Source of the DNA: Bacteroidia bacterium | GTDB lineage: Bacteria > Bacteroidota > Bacteroidia > CAILMK01 > JBBDIG01 | Assembly (NCBI GenBank): GCA_040880525.1 | Contig: JBBDIG010000058.1 | Location: 1 to 63,270 of the forward strand | DNA length: 63,270 nucleotides | Direction of reading: 5' to 3' | Part shown: one piece after another, positions 1 through 8,385 of the stretch | Numbering within the stretch: the stretch's first letter is position 1 | Layout of the letters: every line of letters begins with the position of its first letter | Made by a program: the position numbers and the translations under genes | The notes under the pieces: model-generated | Told to the model about the DNA's origin: nothing | Seen by the model: the letters and a program-made list of their open reading frames with translations, nothing else | Database searches by the model: none

Positions 1-907
1 TTTCCTGCCATCGCAGCTCCATCCGTCCCTCTGCCGGACGGTACACTGCGGTATATATTGTGCCGAACCCATCATTATACCGGGTATTGAAGAGCGGCTG
101 CTGTAGAAATTCGCCAGCCAGGCCCTCGGCATCCTGCCCTTGCCTGGAAAGGCTCTCTTTCAGATGTTTTTCACGAAGCAATGTTTGTGAGAATTGCGCA
201 TGTTCCGGCCAATCCACTTCACCCTGATGATTGGTTGAAACCTTTGCATCCGTCACTACCGGTTTTTTGTCTGGAGCCAGTTGTATCATTTTATACGCAC
301 CGGTTTTATCCAGCACCATCACGTTGTAGGCCATGTGAGAGGGCACTCGTTGCAACACCTCCGTGGCTTCTTGTACATCACTACAAAACTCCAGCACATA
401 GCGCAGGATAAAGGGAATCCCGAAGCCGTTGCCCACCACTTTACGTCCCCCAAATGTGAGTGATGCAACCAGTCCGTCATCGTTCATTCCGTCCACCACA
501 CCCCAAAGGCAGTCGCCAGTAGCAATAACCTGTTTGCCGCTCCATGCGCTGTGAAGAAGCGTTCCTTCGCTAAGGTGGGGATGGTAATCGTAATTGCGGA
601 CGAGCTGAGGCTGATTGAGCCATACAGCCTGTGAACAACCGGTAATATAGGCAGGCGGCCGGTAGCCCGTAAGAAACCGTGCGGCAAGTGCATCACCTCC
701 CGATAGCTCCAGCAATTGTTCATAAAGCCCAACCATCTCCGGCATATATTGCTGTAGTGCCGCCTGCGAAGTAGCCAGGTCAGGCTTATGATCTGCTCCT
801 TTTGACTGGAACCAGGCTTTATAGGCCGGCCAATGAGTATTAAACAGCCGCAGCCATTTCTTTCCGGGCTTGGTTTCTGATATGGATCTGAAATGAAGTT
901 CTAACAT
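1..907 (-). CDS. C45-family NTN hydrolase/acyltransferase (3' end outside window)
   Basis: The reading frame is open from an ATG at 907 to the window edge, giving 302 codons without the C-terminus. The product matches, nearly end to end, the complete 330-residue protein at 26597-27589: both share a basic N-terminal helix region, a G-C nucleophile junction (here TG90-C91-SQ), an RNYDY motif, GDCLWGVVDGMNDDGL, SLTFGGR and SHMAYNV. This is the C45 peptidase/acyl-CoA:6-APA acyltransferase family, whose members cleave themselves before a Cys that becomes the N-terminal nucleophile and then hydrolyse or transfer acyl groups on amides. The substrate is unknown. No signal peptide is visible, so it is probably cytoplasmic. 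No partner genes lie next to it inside the window, unlike its paralogue. The family call is firm; the activity is not. Confidence 0.85.
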   Translation of the reverse strand, partial: MLELHFRSISETKPGKKWLRLFNTHWPAYKAWFQSKGADHKPDLATSQAALQQYMPEMVGLYEQLLELSGGDALAARFLTGYRPPAYITGCSQAVWLNQPQLVRNYDYHPHLSEGTLLHSAWSGKQVIATGDCLWGVVDGMNDDGLVASLTFGGRKVVGNGFGIPFILRYVLEFCSDVQEATEVLQRVPSHMAYNVMVLDKTGAYKMIQLAPDKKPVVTDAKVSTNHQGEVDWPEHAQFSQTLLREKHLKESLSRQGQDAEGLAGEFLQQPLFNTRYNDGFGTIYTAVYRPAEGRMELRWQE

Positions 908-1109
908 AATAGGGTTATACAATGGGAGTGAAATCCAGGCTGCCTTTGATTTTTAGAAATTTCCGCTTGATGCCTGGGGTCAAGGAAACAAGGGATATAA
1001 TACAATTAAAACCGGGGAGAGTTTATTGAATAAGTACAAAAAATATCAGGGGTTAGGAAAACCATTTCCCATGGATTTTTTTAAACCCAAACATTCTGAA
1101 GCTGGTTGC

Positions 1110-2117
1110 TCACCTTTTTGATGCTGCCCTCCTGAGGCGGTCGTTTATTGCACGGCCCAAACCCTCTTCCGGAAGTTCTTCGGCATACATAATTTCGATT
1201 CCCTCCCTGTCCAGCAATCTGAGTGCAGCGAAAATATTTCTTGCTGCTTCGGCCAGGTTTCCTTTTGCCGACAATATTTGCTGATTGGCTTTCGGCACAC
1301 TTTCCCATTCTTTTCTAAAAGCAATTACACCCGTCTTCCCCGGCTCCTCCTGATTTACTTCTGCTCCTTCAGGCACCAGGATCACTTTCTTGCACGGTTT
1401 ATAATGGGAATCTAACTGGCCGGGCGCAGCAGGATTGGAGGAGGAATGCAGATTTACTTCCACGCTGCCAGCAATCTTTTCTATATCTTCAATTGAAATA
1501 CCCCCAACACGCAGCACCACAGGTTTTTCGTCTGTGAAACTGATAATGGTGGATTCAATGCCTACTTTGCAAGGGCCGCCATCCAGCACATAAGGAATTT
1601 TTCCGCCAAGCTGATCCAGAACATGCGCGACCGAGGTTGGGCTTACGTAGCCAAATAGATTGGCACTGGGCGCTGCCAATGGATAATCAAGCTTTCGCAG
1701 CAGTTCCAAGGTAAGCGGGTGGTTGGGTATGCGCACGGCCACTGTAGGCAATCCGCTGGTAACCAAATTCGGGATCACCTTTTTCTTTGGCAAAACAAAG
1801 GTGATGGGGCCGGGAGAAAACTTCTTTGCAAGCTTTAGCGCTACCTCCGGCACCTCAGTCACCCATTTCTTCATTTTCTCGATGGAATGGGTGTGGATGA
1901 TCAGCGGATCGAAGAATGGCCGCTCCTTAGCCTGAAAAACCTTGATTACCGCTTCCTGGTCCAGCGCATTTGCGGCAAGGCCATACACCGACTCCGTAGG
2001 AATTGCCACGATCTGCCCCCACTGTAGCAGTTCTGCTACCTTTTCTAGATCAGTTCCTATTTCCGTTTGCATCTCCTTTTTTAACAAATTGTGTTTAACT
2101 GAAATAACAGTTTTCAA
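1110..2117 (-). CDS. tsaC: L-threonylcarbamoyladenylate synthase (TsaC/Sua5 type)
   Basis: This enzyme makes threonylcarbamoyl-AMP from threonine, bicarbonate and ATP, the first step of t6A37 modification of ANN-decoding tRNAs. The YrdC domain spans about residues 17-200, with PTESVYGLAANA (40-51), KERPFFDPL (65-72) and SANLFG. The extra C-terminal part (about 220-335) is the Sua5 domain, so this is the long Sua5 architecture rather than the short E. coli TsaC. The start at 2117 overlaps the thiN stop in an ATGA junction, which points to translational coupling. Family alignments as remembered begin near Met16 (position 2072, MQTEIGT), which is an equally plausible start. It is transcribed after thiN. 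Confidence 0.93.
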   Translation of the reverse strand: MKTVISVKHNLLKKEMQTEIGTDLEKVAELLQWGQIVAIPTESVYGLAANALDQEAVIKVFQAKERPFFDPLIIHTHSIEKMKKWVTEVPEVALKLAKKFSPGPITFVLPKKKVIPNLVTSGLPTVAVRIPNHPLTLELLRKLDYPLAAPSANLFGYVSPTSVAHVLDQLGGKIPYVLDGGPCKVGIESTIISFTDEKPVVLRVGGISIEDIEKIAGSVEVNLHSSSNPAAPGQLDSHYKPCKKVILVPEGAEVNQEEPGKTGVIAFRKEWESVPKANQQILSAKGNLAEAARNIFAALRLLDREGIEIMYAEELPEEGLGRAINDRLRRAASKR

Positions 2118-2782
2118 CCATCTATGCCTACAATTTCCATCATTACTAAATCCCCGGTTTTATAACTAATCCTGACAAAACCATCCATTGCAGCCTCGTT
2201 ACTGGAGCCAATCCTGTCAGCCAGTTTTAGATTTTCATTATTTAATTCATATTTCAAACCCTGGGTTACAATACCTGATGCCTCGCCAATCGGAAACAGG
2301 GAAAGCACTTTTCCTTTCGGATACCATTTCTCAAAAGCATTGGGCAATGGATATATCCGTGCAAAATTATCCAGAATGGTGAGCGTAGCCTGGTGACGAT
2401 ACTTTACCAGATTTGTAATGTTGGCAAGCGTATGGTCCGGACGCCAGCCGGTAGCCCAGATTATTTTAATATCGGTAAATCCTTTTTCAATGCAATATTC
2501 AATGCCTTTCTCAAAGTCCGTTTTATTCTGATCCCAGCGTCTGACCACCTCCACGTTATCAGCTTTTGGCAACTCACCATCAGGTGCTATCGCGTCAAAA
2601 TCGCCCAACCAAACATCTGCATTCAAATTCAGGGCTTGGATGCTGGGGTAGGCGCCATCCAGCACCACCACATAAGGCGACCATGCATAAAGCTCGTCCA
2701 TCAGCGCCATATCGCAAGGCTCGCCATCGGCTATTATCAGCGCAAATTCCTGGTTGTCGCGCACAACATGATGTGATGACAT
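2114..2782 (-). CDS. thiN: Thiamine pyrophosphokinase
   Basis: It transfers pyrophosphate from ATP to thiamine to give thiamine diphosphate, the cofactor form, in the cytosol. The 222-residue protein carries the family signatures in order: an LDGAYPS stretch near residue 41, GDFDAI (60-65), DQNKTDFEKGIEY (about 84-96) and GWRPDHTLAN (about 116-125), followed by the all-beta thiamine-binding C-terminal half. It is the first gene of a two-gene unit with tsaC (4-base overlap) and is divergent from purQ, with 62 bases between the two starts. The ATG at 2782 is the natural start. Confidence 0.92.
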   Translation of the reverse strand: MSSHHVVRDNQEFALIIADGEPCDMALMDELYAWSPYVVVLDGAYPSIQALNLNADVWLGDFDAIAPDGELPKADNVEVVRRWDQNKTDFEKGIEYCIEKGFTDIKIIWATGWRPDHTLANITNLVKYRHQATLTILDNFARIYPLPNAFEKWYPKGKVLSLFPIGEASGIVTQGLKYELNNENLKLADRIGSSNEAAMDGFVRISYKTGDLVMMEIVGIDG

Positions 2783-2832
2783 ATCAGCTTTTCGTTTGCC
2801 GCAAGGTTAGCACCTTATTTCGATACATGGAA

Positions 2833-2840
2833 TACCTTTG
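2833..2840 (+). promoter_or_regulatory. Bacteroidetes -7 box upstream of purQ
   Basis: TACCTTTG matches the Bacteroidetes consensus TAnnTTTG and ends four bases before the purQ ATG. The leader would therefore be very short or absent. No -33 TTTG at the usual 17-23 base spacing was found; the nearest is at 2795-2798. Confidence 0.4.
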
Positions 2841-2844
2841 CCCC

Positions 2845-3537
2845 ATGAAATTTGGTGTAGTTATTTTCCCCGGCTCCAATTGCGACCATGATATTATTTA
2901 TGTGCTGCGCAATATTCTCGGACTTGAAGTAGCCGAGCTATGGCACAAAGACCATGATCTTCAGGGTTCAGAATTCATCATTCTGCCTGGCGGCTTTTCT
3001 TATGGCGATTATTTGCGGTGCGGTGCGGTAGCCCGGTTCTCTCCTATTATGGAAAATGTGATAGCGTATGCCAACAAGGGCGGCTACGTAATGGGGATAT
3101 GCAATGGCTTTCAGGTGCTGTGCGAGGCACACCTGCTGCCGGGCGTGCTGCTCCGAAACAAGGAACAGAAGTTTATTTGCAAAAATACCTGGATAGCGCC
3201 TGCCACTAAAAATTCACTGCTGACTCGGAATCTGGATCCCGAAAGGCCGCTAAACATTCCTATTGCCCACGCTGAGGGCCGATTCTTCGCCAAAGAAGAT
3301 TCGCTGAAGGAAATTGAAGATAACGACCAGGTGGTTTTCCGCTACTGCGATGCAGCCGGAACCATAAGCGAAAAGAGCAACAGCAATGGCTCGCTGAATA
3401 ACATTGCCGGGATTACCAACAAGGGCCGGAATATATTCGGCATGATGCCCCACCCGGAACGCGCGGCTGACGAAGCACTGGGAAATACGGACGGCAGGCT
3501 GATCTTCGAATCGTTGCTGAACCTGGTGAAGCAGTAA
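2845..3537 (+). CDS. purQ: Phosphoribosylformylglycinamidine synthase, glutaminase subunit PurQ
   Basis: It supplies ammonia from glutamine to PurL for converting FGAR to FGAM in purine synthesis. The 230-residue class I glutamine amidotransferase has FPGSNCDHD at the N-terminus, the oxyanion segment PGGFSYGDYLR, the nucleophile elbow GIC86NGFQ, and the H203-P-E205 pair of the triad. The frame is open far upstream (into thiN antisense), but homology begins exactly at ATG 2845, MKFGVVIFPGS, so that start is used. A free-standing PurQ implies the three-part PurLQS enzyme rather than the large fused PurL found in many other bacteria. PurL and PurS are not in the window. Confidence 0.95.
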   Translation: MKFGVVIFPGSNCDHDIIYVLRNILGLEVAELWHKDHDLQGSEFIILPGGFSYGDYLRCGAVARFSPIMENVIAYANKGGYVMGICNGFQVLCEAHLLPGVLLRNKEQKFICKNTWIAPATKNSLLTRNLDPERPLNIPIAHAEGRFFAKEDSLKEIEDNDQVVFRYCDAAGTISEKSNSNGSLNNIAGITNKGRNIFGMMPHPERAADEALGNTDGRLIFESLLNLVKQ

Positions 3538-3649
3538 AGGCCATCTCTTTGCTTGAACGGGAACTGCGGATTCCTTTTCACTTCATTTCTGTTCCAAAAA
3601 ATCTAATCAAAAGGTTTTGATCTTTGCAACCTGATTTAAAAACAGCACA

Positions 3650-4654
3650 ATGCAAAGCGTGAAACTCTTCTTTCTTCTTCTATGTGTGTGCTTCTGGGGA
3701 TGCCAGCCCGAAGCAAAGTACGTCTCCATTGCGGGGGAAACAATGGGCACTACGTATCACGTAACCTACCGCGATTCGCTCAATCGCGACCTGCAATCAG
3801 GCGTTGATTCGGTGCTGAAAGTCGTGAACCAGTCAATGTCCACCTACATTCCGACATCCCTTATCAGCCAGTTTAATCAAAGCAGCCGGGGAATTTTGAT
3901 GGACCAGCATTTCAAGACCGTTTTTGCGAAAGCACTTGAAGTGGCCGCAAATACAGGAGGCGCGTTTGATCCTACCGTTGCCCCACTGGTCAATGCCTGG
4001 GGATTTGGTTTTAAGAAACAAGACAATGTGGATTCTGCCATGATTGATTCACTGATGGCCTTTGTGGGGTATGAAAAGGTCCAGATAAAAGGTGACAGCG
4101 CTATCAAACTGCAACCGGAGGTAATGCTTGATTTTAGCGCCATTGCCAAAGGTTATGGCGTAGATGCCGTTGCCGCTTATTTGGAAAGCAACGGCATCAG
4201 CAATTTTATGGTGGAAATAGGAGGCGAAGTAATGGCGAGGGGACGCAACAGCCACGGACAATGGTGGACCATCAAAATTCTGAGACCGGCAGACAAGGCC
4301 GACCAAACCTCGGCTGGCGAAGCGGTGGCCAGTTTAGCAGACCAGGCATTGGCTACTTCCGGCAATTATCAGCAGTTTTATGAGAAAGACGGCAGGCGCT
4401 ATTCCCACACCATCAACCCTGAAACGGGCTGGTCTGTGGAGCACAATCTACTGAGTGCAAGTGTAATCGCACCCGACTGCATGACGGCTGATGCTTACGC
4501 AACGGCTTTCATGGTGATGGGAAAAGAAAAAGCACTGCAATACGCGGAACGGCAACAAGAAGTGCAGGTATTTTTGATTTTTGAGAATGAGGATAAAACA
4601 CTGGAAACTTTTCTTTCGGAGGATTTGAAGGATCAGTTCGATATGTTGGAGTAG
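3650..4654 (+). CDS. apbE: FAD:protein FMN transferase (ApbE), lipoprotein
   Basis: ApbE attaches FMN covalently to threonine residues of periplasm-facing flavoproteins such as NqrB and NqrC of the sodium-pumping NADH:quinone oxidoreductase, or RnfG/RnfD. A hydrophobic leader ends in a lipobox-like FWGC (Cys18), so the protein is probably anchored to a membrane by lipid. Family marks include GETMGTTYHV just after the anchor, DFSAIAKGYGVD, HTINPETGW and DCMTADAYATA near the metal site. At 334 residues it has normal length. It converges on nqrM across a palindrome-rich gap; in Vibrio the same pair ends the nqr operon. The nqrA-F genes are not in this window. Confidence 0.93.
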   Translation: MQSVKLFFLLLCVCFWGCQPEAKYVSIAGETMGTTYHVTYRDSLNRDLQSGVDSVLKVVNQSMSTYIPTSLISQFNQSSRGILMDQHFKTVFAKALEVAANTGGAFDPTVAPLVNAWGFGFKKQDNVDSAMIDSLMAFVGYEKVQIKGDSAIKLQPEVMLDFSAIAKGYGVDAVAAYLESNGISNFMVEIGGEVMARGRNSHGQWWTIKILRPADKADQTSAGEAVASLADQALATSGNYQQFYEKDGRRYSHTINPETGWSVEHNLLSASVIAPDCMTADAYATAFMVMGKEKALQYAERQQEVQVFLIFENEDKTLETFLSEDLKDQFDMLE

Positions 4655-4668
4655 CGGAAAGCATTGTC

Positions 4669-4704
4669 ATTCCGGAATTTCGTTTTTCACGAAATGTCCG
4701 GAAT
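4669..4704. repeat. Palindrome between convergent apbE and nqrM
   Basis: Inverted repeat with arms ATTCCGGAATTTCGT and ACGAAATGTCCGGAAT (one bulged base) around a five-base loop. It lies 15 bases after the apbE stop and could end transcription from that side, although no clean U-tract follows. Together with the hairpin at 4762-4781 it resembles dispersed palindromic repeats of the 'TTCCTGC-GAAGGCAGGAA' kind seen in many genomes. Confidence 0.5.
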
Positions 4705-4761
4705 CCCCAGCCAGCGTACTGAACCTTTACCCCAGCTTAGGGCACTCTCCCAGCGTAGGAG

Positions 4762-4781
4762 ATTCCTGCCTTCGCAGGAAT
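4762..4781. repeat. Hairpin ATTCCTGC-cttc-GCAGGAAT
   Basis: A perfect 8-base inverted repeat with a four-base loop, 39 bases beyond the nqrM stop. It can serve either strand as a weak terminator or RNA 3' end. It belongs to a very widespread class of short palindromic repeats. Confidence 0.5.
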
Positions 4782-4820
4782 GACATGGAAGTGAGGGAAT
4801 TGAAAAAAGAAAAATGAAAT

Positions 4821-5024
4821 TTAGGCCTTTGCCTGACGGGTAGTGGCGCAAACCTCTTCGTCACCGTGGCAAACCTGGCAATCAACTCCGCGGGCGCGAA
4901 GCATTGGGTTATTAGTGGCGCATGTACCGCGAAATTCACCGTCTTTCTTAACGATGATGCGAATGGCGATGAGCGCGAAGATAAGTGCCATTACAGCGGC
5001 TGAAATCAGGATGGTTACCCACAT
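4821..5024 (-). CDS. nqrM: Na+-NQR maturation factor NqrM (DUF539 family)
   Basis: This is a 67-residue protein with one N-terminal membrane helix (about residues 3-24) and a soluble tail holding four cysteines in the NqrM arrangement: GTC, DCQVC (two) and EVC. NqrM is known in Vibrio to be needed for assembly of the Na+-translocating NADH:quinone oxidoreductase, probably by delivering iron to the Cys4 centre between NqrD and NqrE. The frame is open 29 codons further upstream, but that segment has no family character and would overlap the promoter. The ATG at 5024 is chosen because the helix begins there and a good promoter lies just upstream. The apbE neighbour supports the assignment. Confidence 0.85.
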   Translation of the reverse strand: MWVTILISAAVMALIFALIAIRIIVKKDGEFRGTCATNNPMLRARGVDCQVCHGDEEVCATTRQAKA

Positions 5025-5040
5025 AATTCGGAACTTTGTG

Positions 5041-5072
5041 CAAAGATAGTTGCGGCCCTGCTGGGAACAAAG
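5041..5072 (-). promoter_or_regulatory. Bacteroidetes-type promoter of nqrM
   Basis: On the minus strand a TTTG (within CTTTG, 5068-5072) is followed after 19 bases by TATCTTTG (5041-5048). This fits the TTTG-N19-TAnnTTTG pattern read by the Bacteroidetes primary sigma factor. The -7 box ends 16 bases before the ATG at 5024. It is the best promoter match in the window and supports the short nqrM start. Confidence 0.65.
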
Positions 5073-5114
5073 TCTATTCCACGGGTGGCATTGTCCGCCA
5101 TTTAAAATCAATAA

Positions 5115-5924
5115 ATGAATTCTTCACCCCATTTACATTCTACCAAAGAAAAACTTGAAGCTTTCCAGCGCCTGCTGCAAACCATGGACGAGCTGCGGGA
5201 ACAGTGCCCCTGGGATAAAAAGCAGACCATGGAAACGCTCAGGCCACTCACTATTGAGGAAACTTTTGAACTGGCTGATTCCATTATGGGCGGAAACGCT
5301 GAGGAGATAAAAAAGGAGCTTGGAGACGTGCTACTGCATATTGTCTTCTATGCCCGCATTGCCTCGGAGGAAGGAAAGTATGATATAGCAGACGTTTGCC
5401 ATGCTTTGGTTGACAAGCTGGTAAAACGGCATCCCCATATTTATGGTGATGTGAAAGTCGAAACGGAGGAGCAGGTGAAAAGCAACTGGGAGCAGATAAA
5501 ACAGCAGGAGGGCCAGAAATCAGTGCTGGCAGGCGTGCCCCGCTCCCTCCCTTCTATGGTGAAAGCGATGCGGCTACAGGAAAAGGCGCAAGGCATCGGC
5601 TTCGACTGGCCTGACCGCAGTGGGGCGTATGCAAAAACCCTGGAGGAATTCCACGAACTGGAGGAGCAGGTACAAGCAGCCAATGACCCGCAGGCGCTGG
5701 AGGAAGAATTTGGGGACCTGATGTTCAGCCTCATCAATTACGCCCGCTTTCTCGGAATAAATCCTGACAACGCGCTGGAGCGTACCAACCGCAAGTTCCT
5801 CGACCGCTTCAACTACCTGGAAGAGCGCGCCACCAGCAATGGCGAAAAGCTACAGGAGATGACGCTGGAACAGATGGACGCCTATTGGGATGAGGCGAAG
5901 GAGAAGGGGATTGGGAAGGGCTAA
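5115..5924 (+). CDS. mazG: Nucleoside triphosphate pyrophosphohydrolase MazG
   Basis: It hydrolyses (d)NTPs to (d)NMP and PPi, cleaning the nucleotide pool. The 269-residue protein has the usual two tandem MazG domains. The first is near residues 25-100 with CPWDKKQTMETLRPLTIEET and the metal-binding EExxE...ELGD pattern (KKELGDVLLHIVF). The second is near 170-235 with EEFGDLMFSLINYAR. The C-terminus is DAYWDEAKEKGIGKG; a diverged copy of this tail occurs at 7974-8018. The gene is divergent from nqrM with 90 bases between the starts. Confidence 0.94.
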   Translation: MNSSPHLHSTKEKLEAFQRLLQTMDELREQCPWDKKQTMETLRPLTIEETFELADSIMGGNAEEIKKELGDVLLHIVFYARIASEEGKYDIADVCHALVDKLVKRHPHIYGDVKVETEEQVKSNWEQIKQQEGQKSVLAGVPRSLPSMVKAMRLQEKAQGIGFDWPDRSGAYAKTLEEFHELEEQVQAANDPQALEEEFGDLMFSLINYARFLGINPDNALERTNRKFLDRFNYLEERATSNGEKLQEMTLEQMDAYWDEAKEKGIGKG

Positions 5925-6160
5925 GGTCATGGACTGTATGCGATGAGTTACTCTAAACGTTTGTAGACAGTTTGAGATGGAATAAGGCCACAGCCCTTGA
6001 CAGACAAGGTAGATTAATTTGGAAATAAGTTGCCGAGAAGGTAGGAATACCAACCCAAAAAAATTCCAGTAATCTCCTCAGAAAAATTTTTAGAAACAGA
6101 GTGGATTATGAATTTCTTTAAATAGATTTGTCTTAATGAGTTAATCTAATTTTCTCGTAA

Positions 6161-7906
6161 GTGAAGCTTCTATTATATACTGCCTTGCTACTTTTGCCTG
6201 CCTTTTTATACGGCCAAGCTCACTTAGCCCCCACTGACACTTTTGCCATTGATTGTTTGAAGAAAAACACGCCTAATTATTACAACCACGCGTTTGACTT
6301 GGGAATTGGTGGCTTTGCCATTGAAGCAAATACGCTCTATCAAATTGCTGTTTCAGATACTTCAGAAGTAATCCTGAAGGGTACTCATATTTCTTTGAAT
6401 ACATTAGAGAGGAATGGTATCATTTTGAGCAGTTATAAAATCGGAAGCAAAGAAATGGCATGGCACATAGCAGGTTGGGCTGACACCATTAAAAAAGCAG
6501 ACATAAAAGTTTTTAATGGTTATATCTATGCTGCAATTGTTTTCCAGGGTCAAATCCAAATACTCGGTCAATCCATTGAATCATCGGAATTTACAACGGC
6601 ATTTTTGAAATTGTCCCAGGAGGGGGTTTTGCTGGACTTACAACCAGTCGGAAACTTAGTTTTTCATGATTTTAGAATGACATTAGAAGGCCCTGTTTTT
6701 TGTGGTGGATATGTGAGGAAAATGACACTGAATGGAAAGGAGTACGAGGGCACCAATGGAGGGAGCTTCTACAACAATAGTTTTGTTGCATCTTTCACCA
6801 ATGATCTGGATTTGCGTTGGATACAAATATTTTCTCATAATTATCAAGGTGTGCATTTTCCGGGATATGATTTAAACCATTCCATACGTTTTATAGGATC
6901 GCCTGTTTCCGGCCAAATTTATTTTATCGTTAATCTGAGTTCGGACAGTAGCGGTGTGTACCTGAATGATACATTATTAGTTGATCCTGAACATAATTAT
7001 GATATAAGATATGTGATTGGTTCTTTGAGTATTTCCAATGGTAACATAAATTGGTTTCACATTTTTTCAACCTTAAACAACTATGAAATTTCATATCTCT
7101 GGAATCCAAATAGGAATAGTGTAACTTTTATTGCTTCGAACGATTCGATATTATCTAATATGACTGGAGGGAAAAGATGGCCGGATGTGTATAACTCCGT
7201 TAAGTTTGATAATAATCCGCTCAGTATAAAGGAAGCTCCTTATGCAATAGTTGAAATAACTGCGGATAATCACATCAGGCAAATAGATGCCTCATCAATG
7301 ACTGAGCGTATCAACTTTCTCGGAATTTTGGATAATCAAAATTATATCGTAGCCTATAGTTCCTTAAACAAGGATACTCTTAATTCTCCAATAAAAAATT
7401 ACTTGCGAAGCCAAAATATGGAACTTGATGATTGGTATTTGTTAGAAATTGACCAAAATTTCAGGCCTGTAAGCATCATCTCTGAATTTCAAGGATGGTT
7501 TTGGAAATATAACCACACTTTTAGTGATCATTTTTTTGAACAGGAAAGCAATGGCTTCTATTTAAACTATAAGTATGGTATAGGCCAGAATCATATTAAT
7601 CCAGATATGATTATGATTTATCAAAGATCTCAAATCAGCGTCAATGAAAGGATTTTTATACCTAATGCTTTTTCTCCAAACAACGATGGAATTAATGACA
7701 TCTTTTACTGGTATTCTAACGGAGTACGGGACGAGCATATTAAAATATATAATCGGAATGGAATGAAGCTGTATGAAGGAACAGGCCCCTGGGATGGCTA
7801 TTACAAGGGAAATCCGGTGTCGGGAGTGTTATTATATTTCTATAGTGGTAAAAATTCCGCTGGAGAAAAGGTGGAAAGAAAAGGTACGATTTCCATAGCC
7901 GACTAA
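6161..7906 (+). CDS. Secreted protein with T9SS type B (CHU_C) sorting domain
   Basis: The 581-residue protein starts at a GTG and has a clear signal peptide (KLLLYTALLLLPAFLYGQA). The body (about 20-490) is beta-rich with no recognised catalytic motif and resembles a loose propeller-like fold. The last 85 residues form a gliding-motility-type C-terminal domain: FIPNAFSPNNDGINDIF, then IKIYNRNGMKLYEG, WDGYYKG and a terminal KGTISIAD. That domain routes proteins through the type IX system to the cell surface. The coding sequence is visibly more A+T-rich than mazG upstream and sits between mazG and a mazG-tail remnant, so it may be an insertion. The function is unknown. Confidence 0.82.
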   Translation: MKLLLYTALLLLPAFLYGQAHLAPTDTFAIDCLKKNTPNYYNHAFDLGIGGFAIEANTLYQIAVSDTSEVILKGTHISLNTLERNGIILSSYKIGSKEMAWHIAGWADTIKKADIKVFNGYIYAAIVFQGQIQILGQSIESSEFTTAFLKLSQEGVLLDLQPVGNLVFHDFRMTLEGPVFCGGYVRKMTLNGKEYEGTNGGSFYNNSFVASFTNDLDLRWIQIFSHNYQGVHFPGYDLNHSIRFIGSPVSGQIYFIVNLSSDSSGVYLNDTLLVDPEHNYDIRYVIGSLSISNGNINWFHIFSTLNNYEISYLWNPNRNSVTFIASNDSILSNMTGGKRWPDVYNSVKFDNNPLSIKEAPYAIVEITADNHIRQIDASSMTERINFLGILDNQNYIVAYSSLNKDTLNSPIKNYLRSQNMELDDWYLLEIDQNFRPVSIISEFQGWFWKYNHTFSDHFFEQESNGFYLNYKYGIGQNHINPDMIMIYQRSQISVNERIFIPNAFSPNNDGINDIFYWYSNGVRDEHIKIYNRNGMKLYEGTGPWDGYYKGNPVSGVLLYFYSGKNSAGEKVERKGTISIAD

Positions 7907-7973
7907 CCTTTTAATCCTTTCACGTAGAATTTCAATCCCCGTTTTTCGACTGCTGCCAATAGAAATTCTGGTT

Positions 7974-8018
7974 GCCTATTGGAACGAGGCAAAAGCGAAG
8001 TGTATTGGAAAGGGGTAG
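7974..8018 (+). pseudogene. Remnant resembling the MazG C-terminal tail
   Basis: Fifteen codons read AYWNEAKAKCIGKG and stop, against AYWDEAKEKGIGKG and stop at the end of mazG (5880-5924). By direct base comparison, 36 of 48 bases agree over the tail and the codon before it. No further MazG similarity is visible upstream in this frame. It looks like the decayed end of a second mazG-like gene or a duplicated junction. The short length limits confidence. Confidence 0.4.
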
Positions 8019-8089
8019 TCTGGCGACTGACGCATTACGTTTCGCTATCGGATCTTGTTATTCCTAAAAATACCGGTTTAGACTACAGG

Positions 8090-8123
8090 TTGAACTGTTC
8101 GGGAAGCAATATTGCTATATTTG
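8090..8123 (+). promoter_or_regulatory. Putative promoter of the DUF433 gene
   Basis: TATATTTG (8116-8123) fits TAnnTTTG and is preceded by TTG at 8090-8092 with a 23-base spacer, at the long end of the accepted range. The ATG follows 28 bases later at 8152. Confidence 0.4.
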
Positions 8124-8151
8124 GAGAAGAGAAGAATATAAGTTTACTGCT

Positions 8152-8373
8152 ATGAAATTATATAAAGACCTGGTAAAAATAAATCGTGCTAAGCGTTTCG
8201 GCAGACCATGTGTGAGAGACACCAGAATAACCGTTTACGATGTGCTGGCATGGCTCTCAAAAGGTATGACGAAAGAGGACATTATCGAGGATTTTCCTGA
8301 ACTGACAGCAGAGGATATTAACGCTTGTCTTGCCTATGCAGCGGACAGGGAGCACAATATCAGGGTTGCTTAG
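8152..8373 (+). CDS. DUF433 protein, antitoxin-like
   Basis: This is a complete 73-residue DUF433 domain with RFGRPCVRDTRITVYDVLAW, then SKGMTKEDIIEDFPELTAEDINACLAYAADRE. The family has a winged-helix-like fold and is commonly the antitoxin half of pairs with a DUF5615 PIN-like putative nuclease. Here the partner immediately downstream is broken (8386-8540), leaving an apparently intact orphan antitoxin. It may still bind its own promoter at 8090-8123. The family call is firm; a present-day role is uncertain. Confidence 0.88.
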   Translation: MKLYKDLVKINRAKRFGRPCVRDTRITVYDVLAWLSKGMTKEDIIEDFPELTAEDINACLAYAADREHNIRVA

Positions 8374-8385
8374 ATACGCCTGTTG

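Noticed and set aside
2566-2844. An upstream in-frame extension of purQ (start at 2566)
   Set aside because: The first 93 residues have no PurQ similarity and lie antisense to thiN. The true domain starts at 2845.
5025-5111. Longer start for nqrM at 5111
   Set aside because: The extra 29 residues have no NqrM character and overlap the promoter at 5041-5072.
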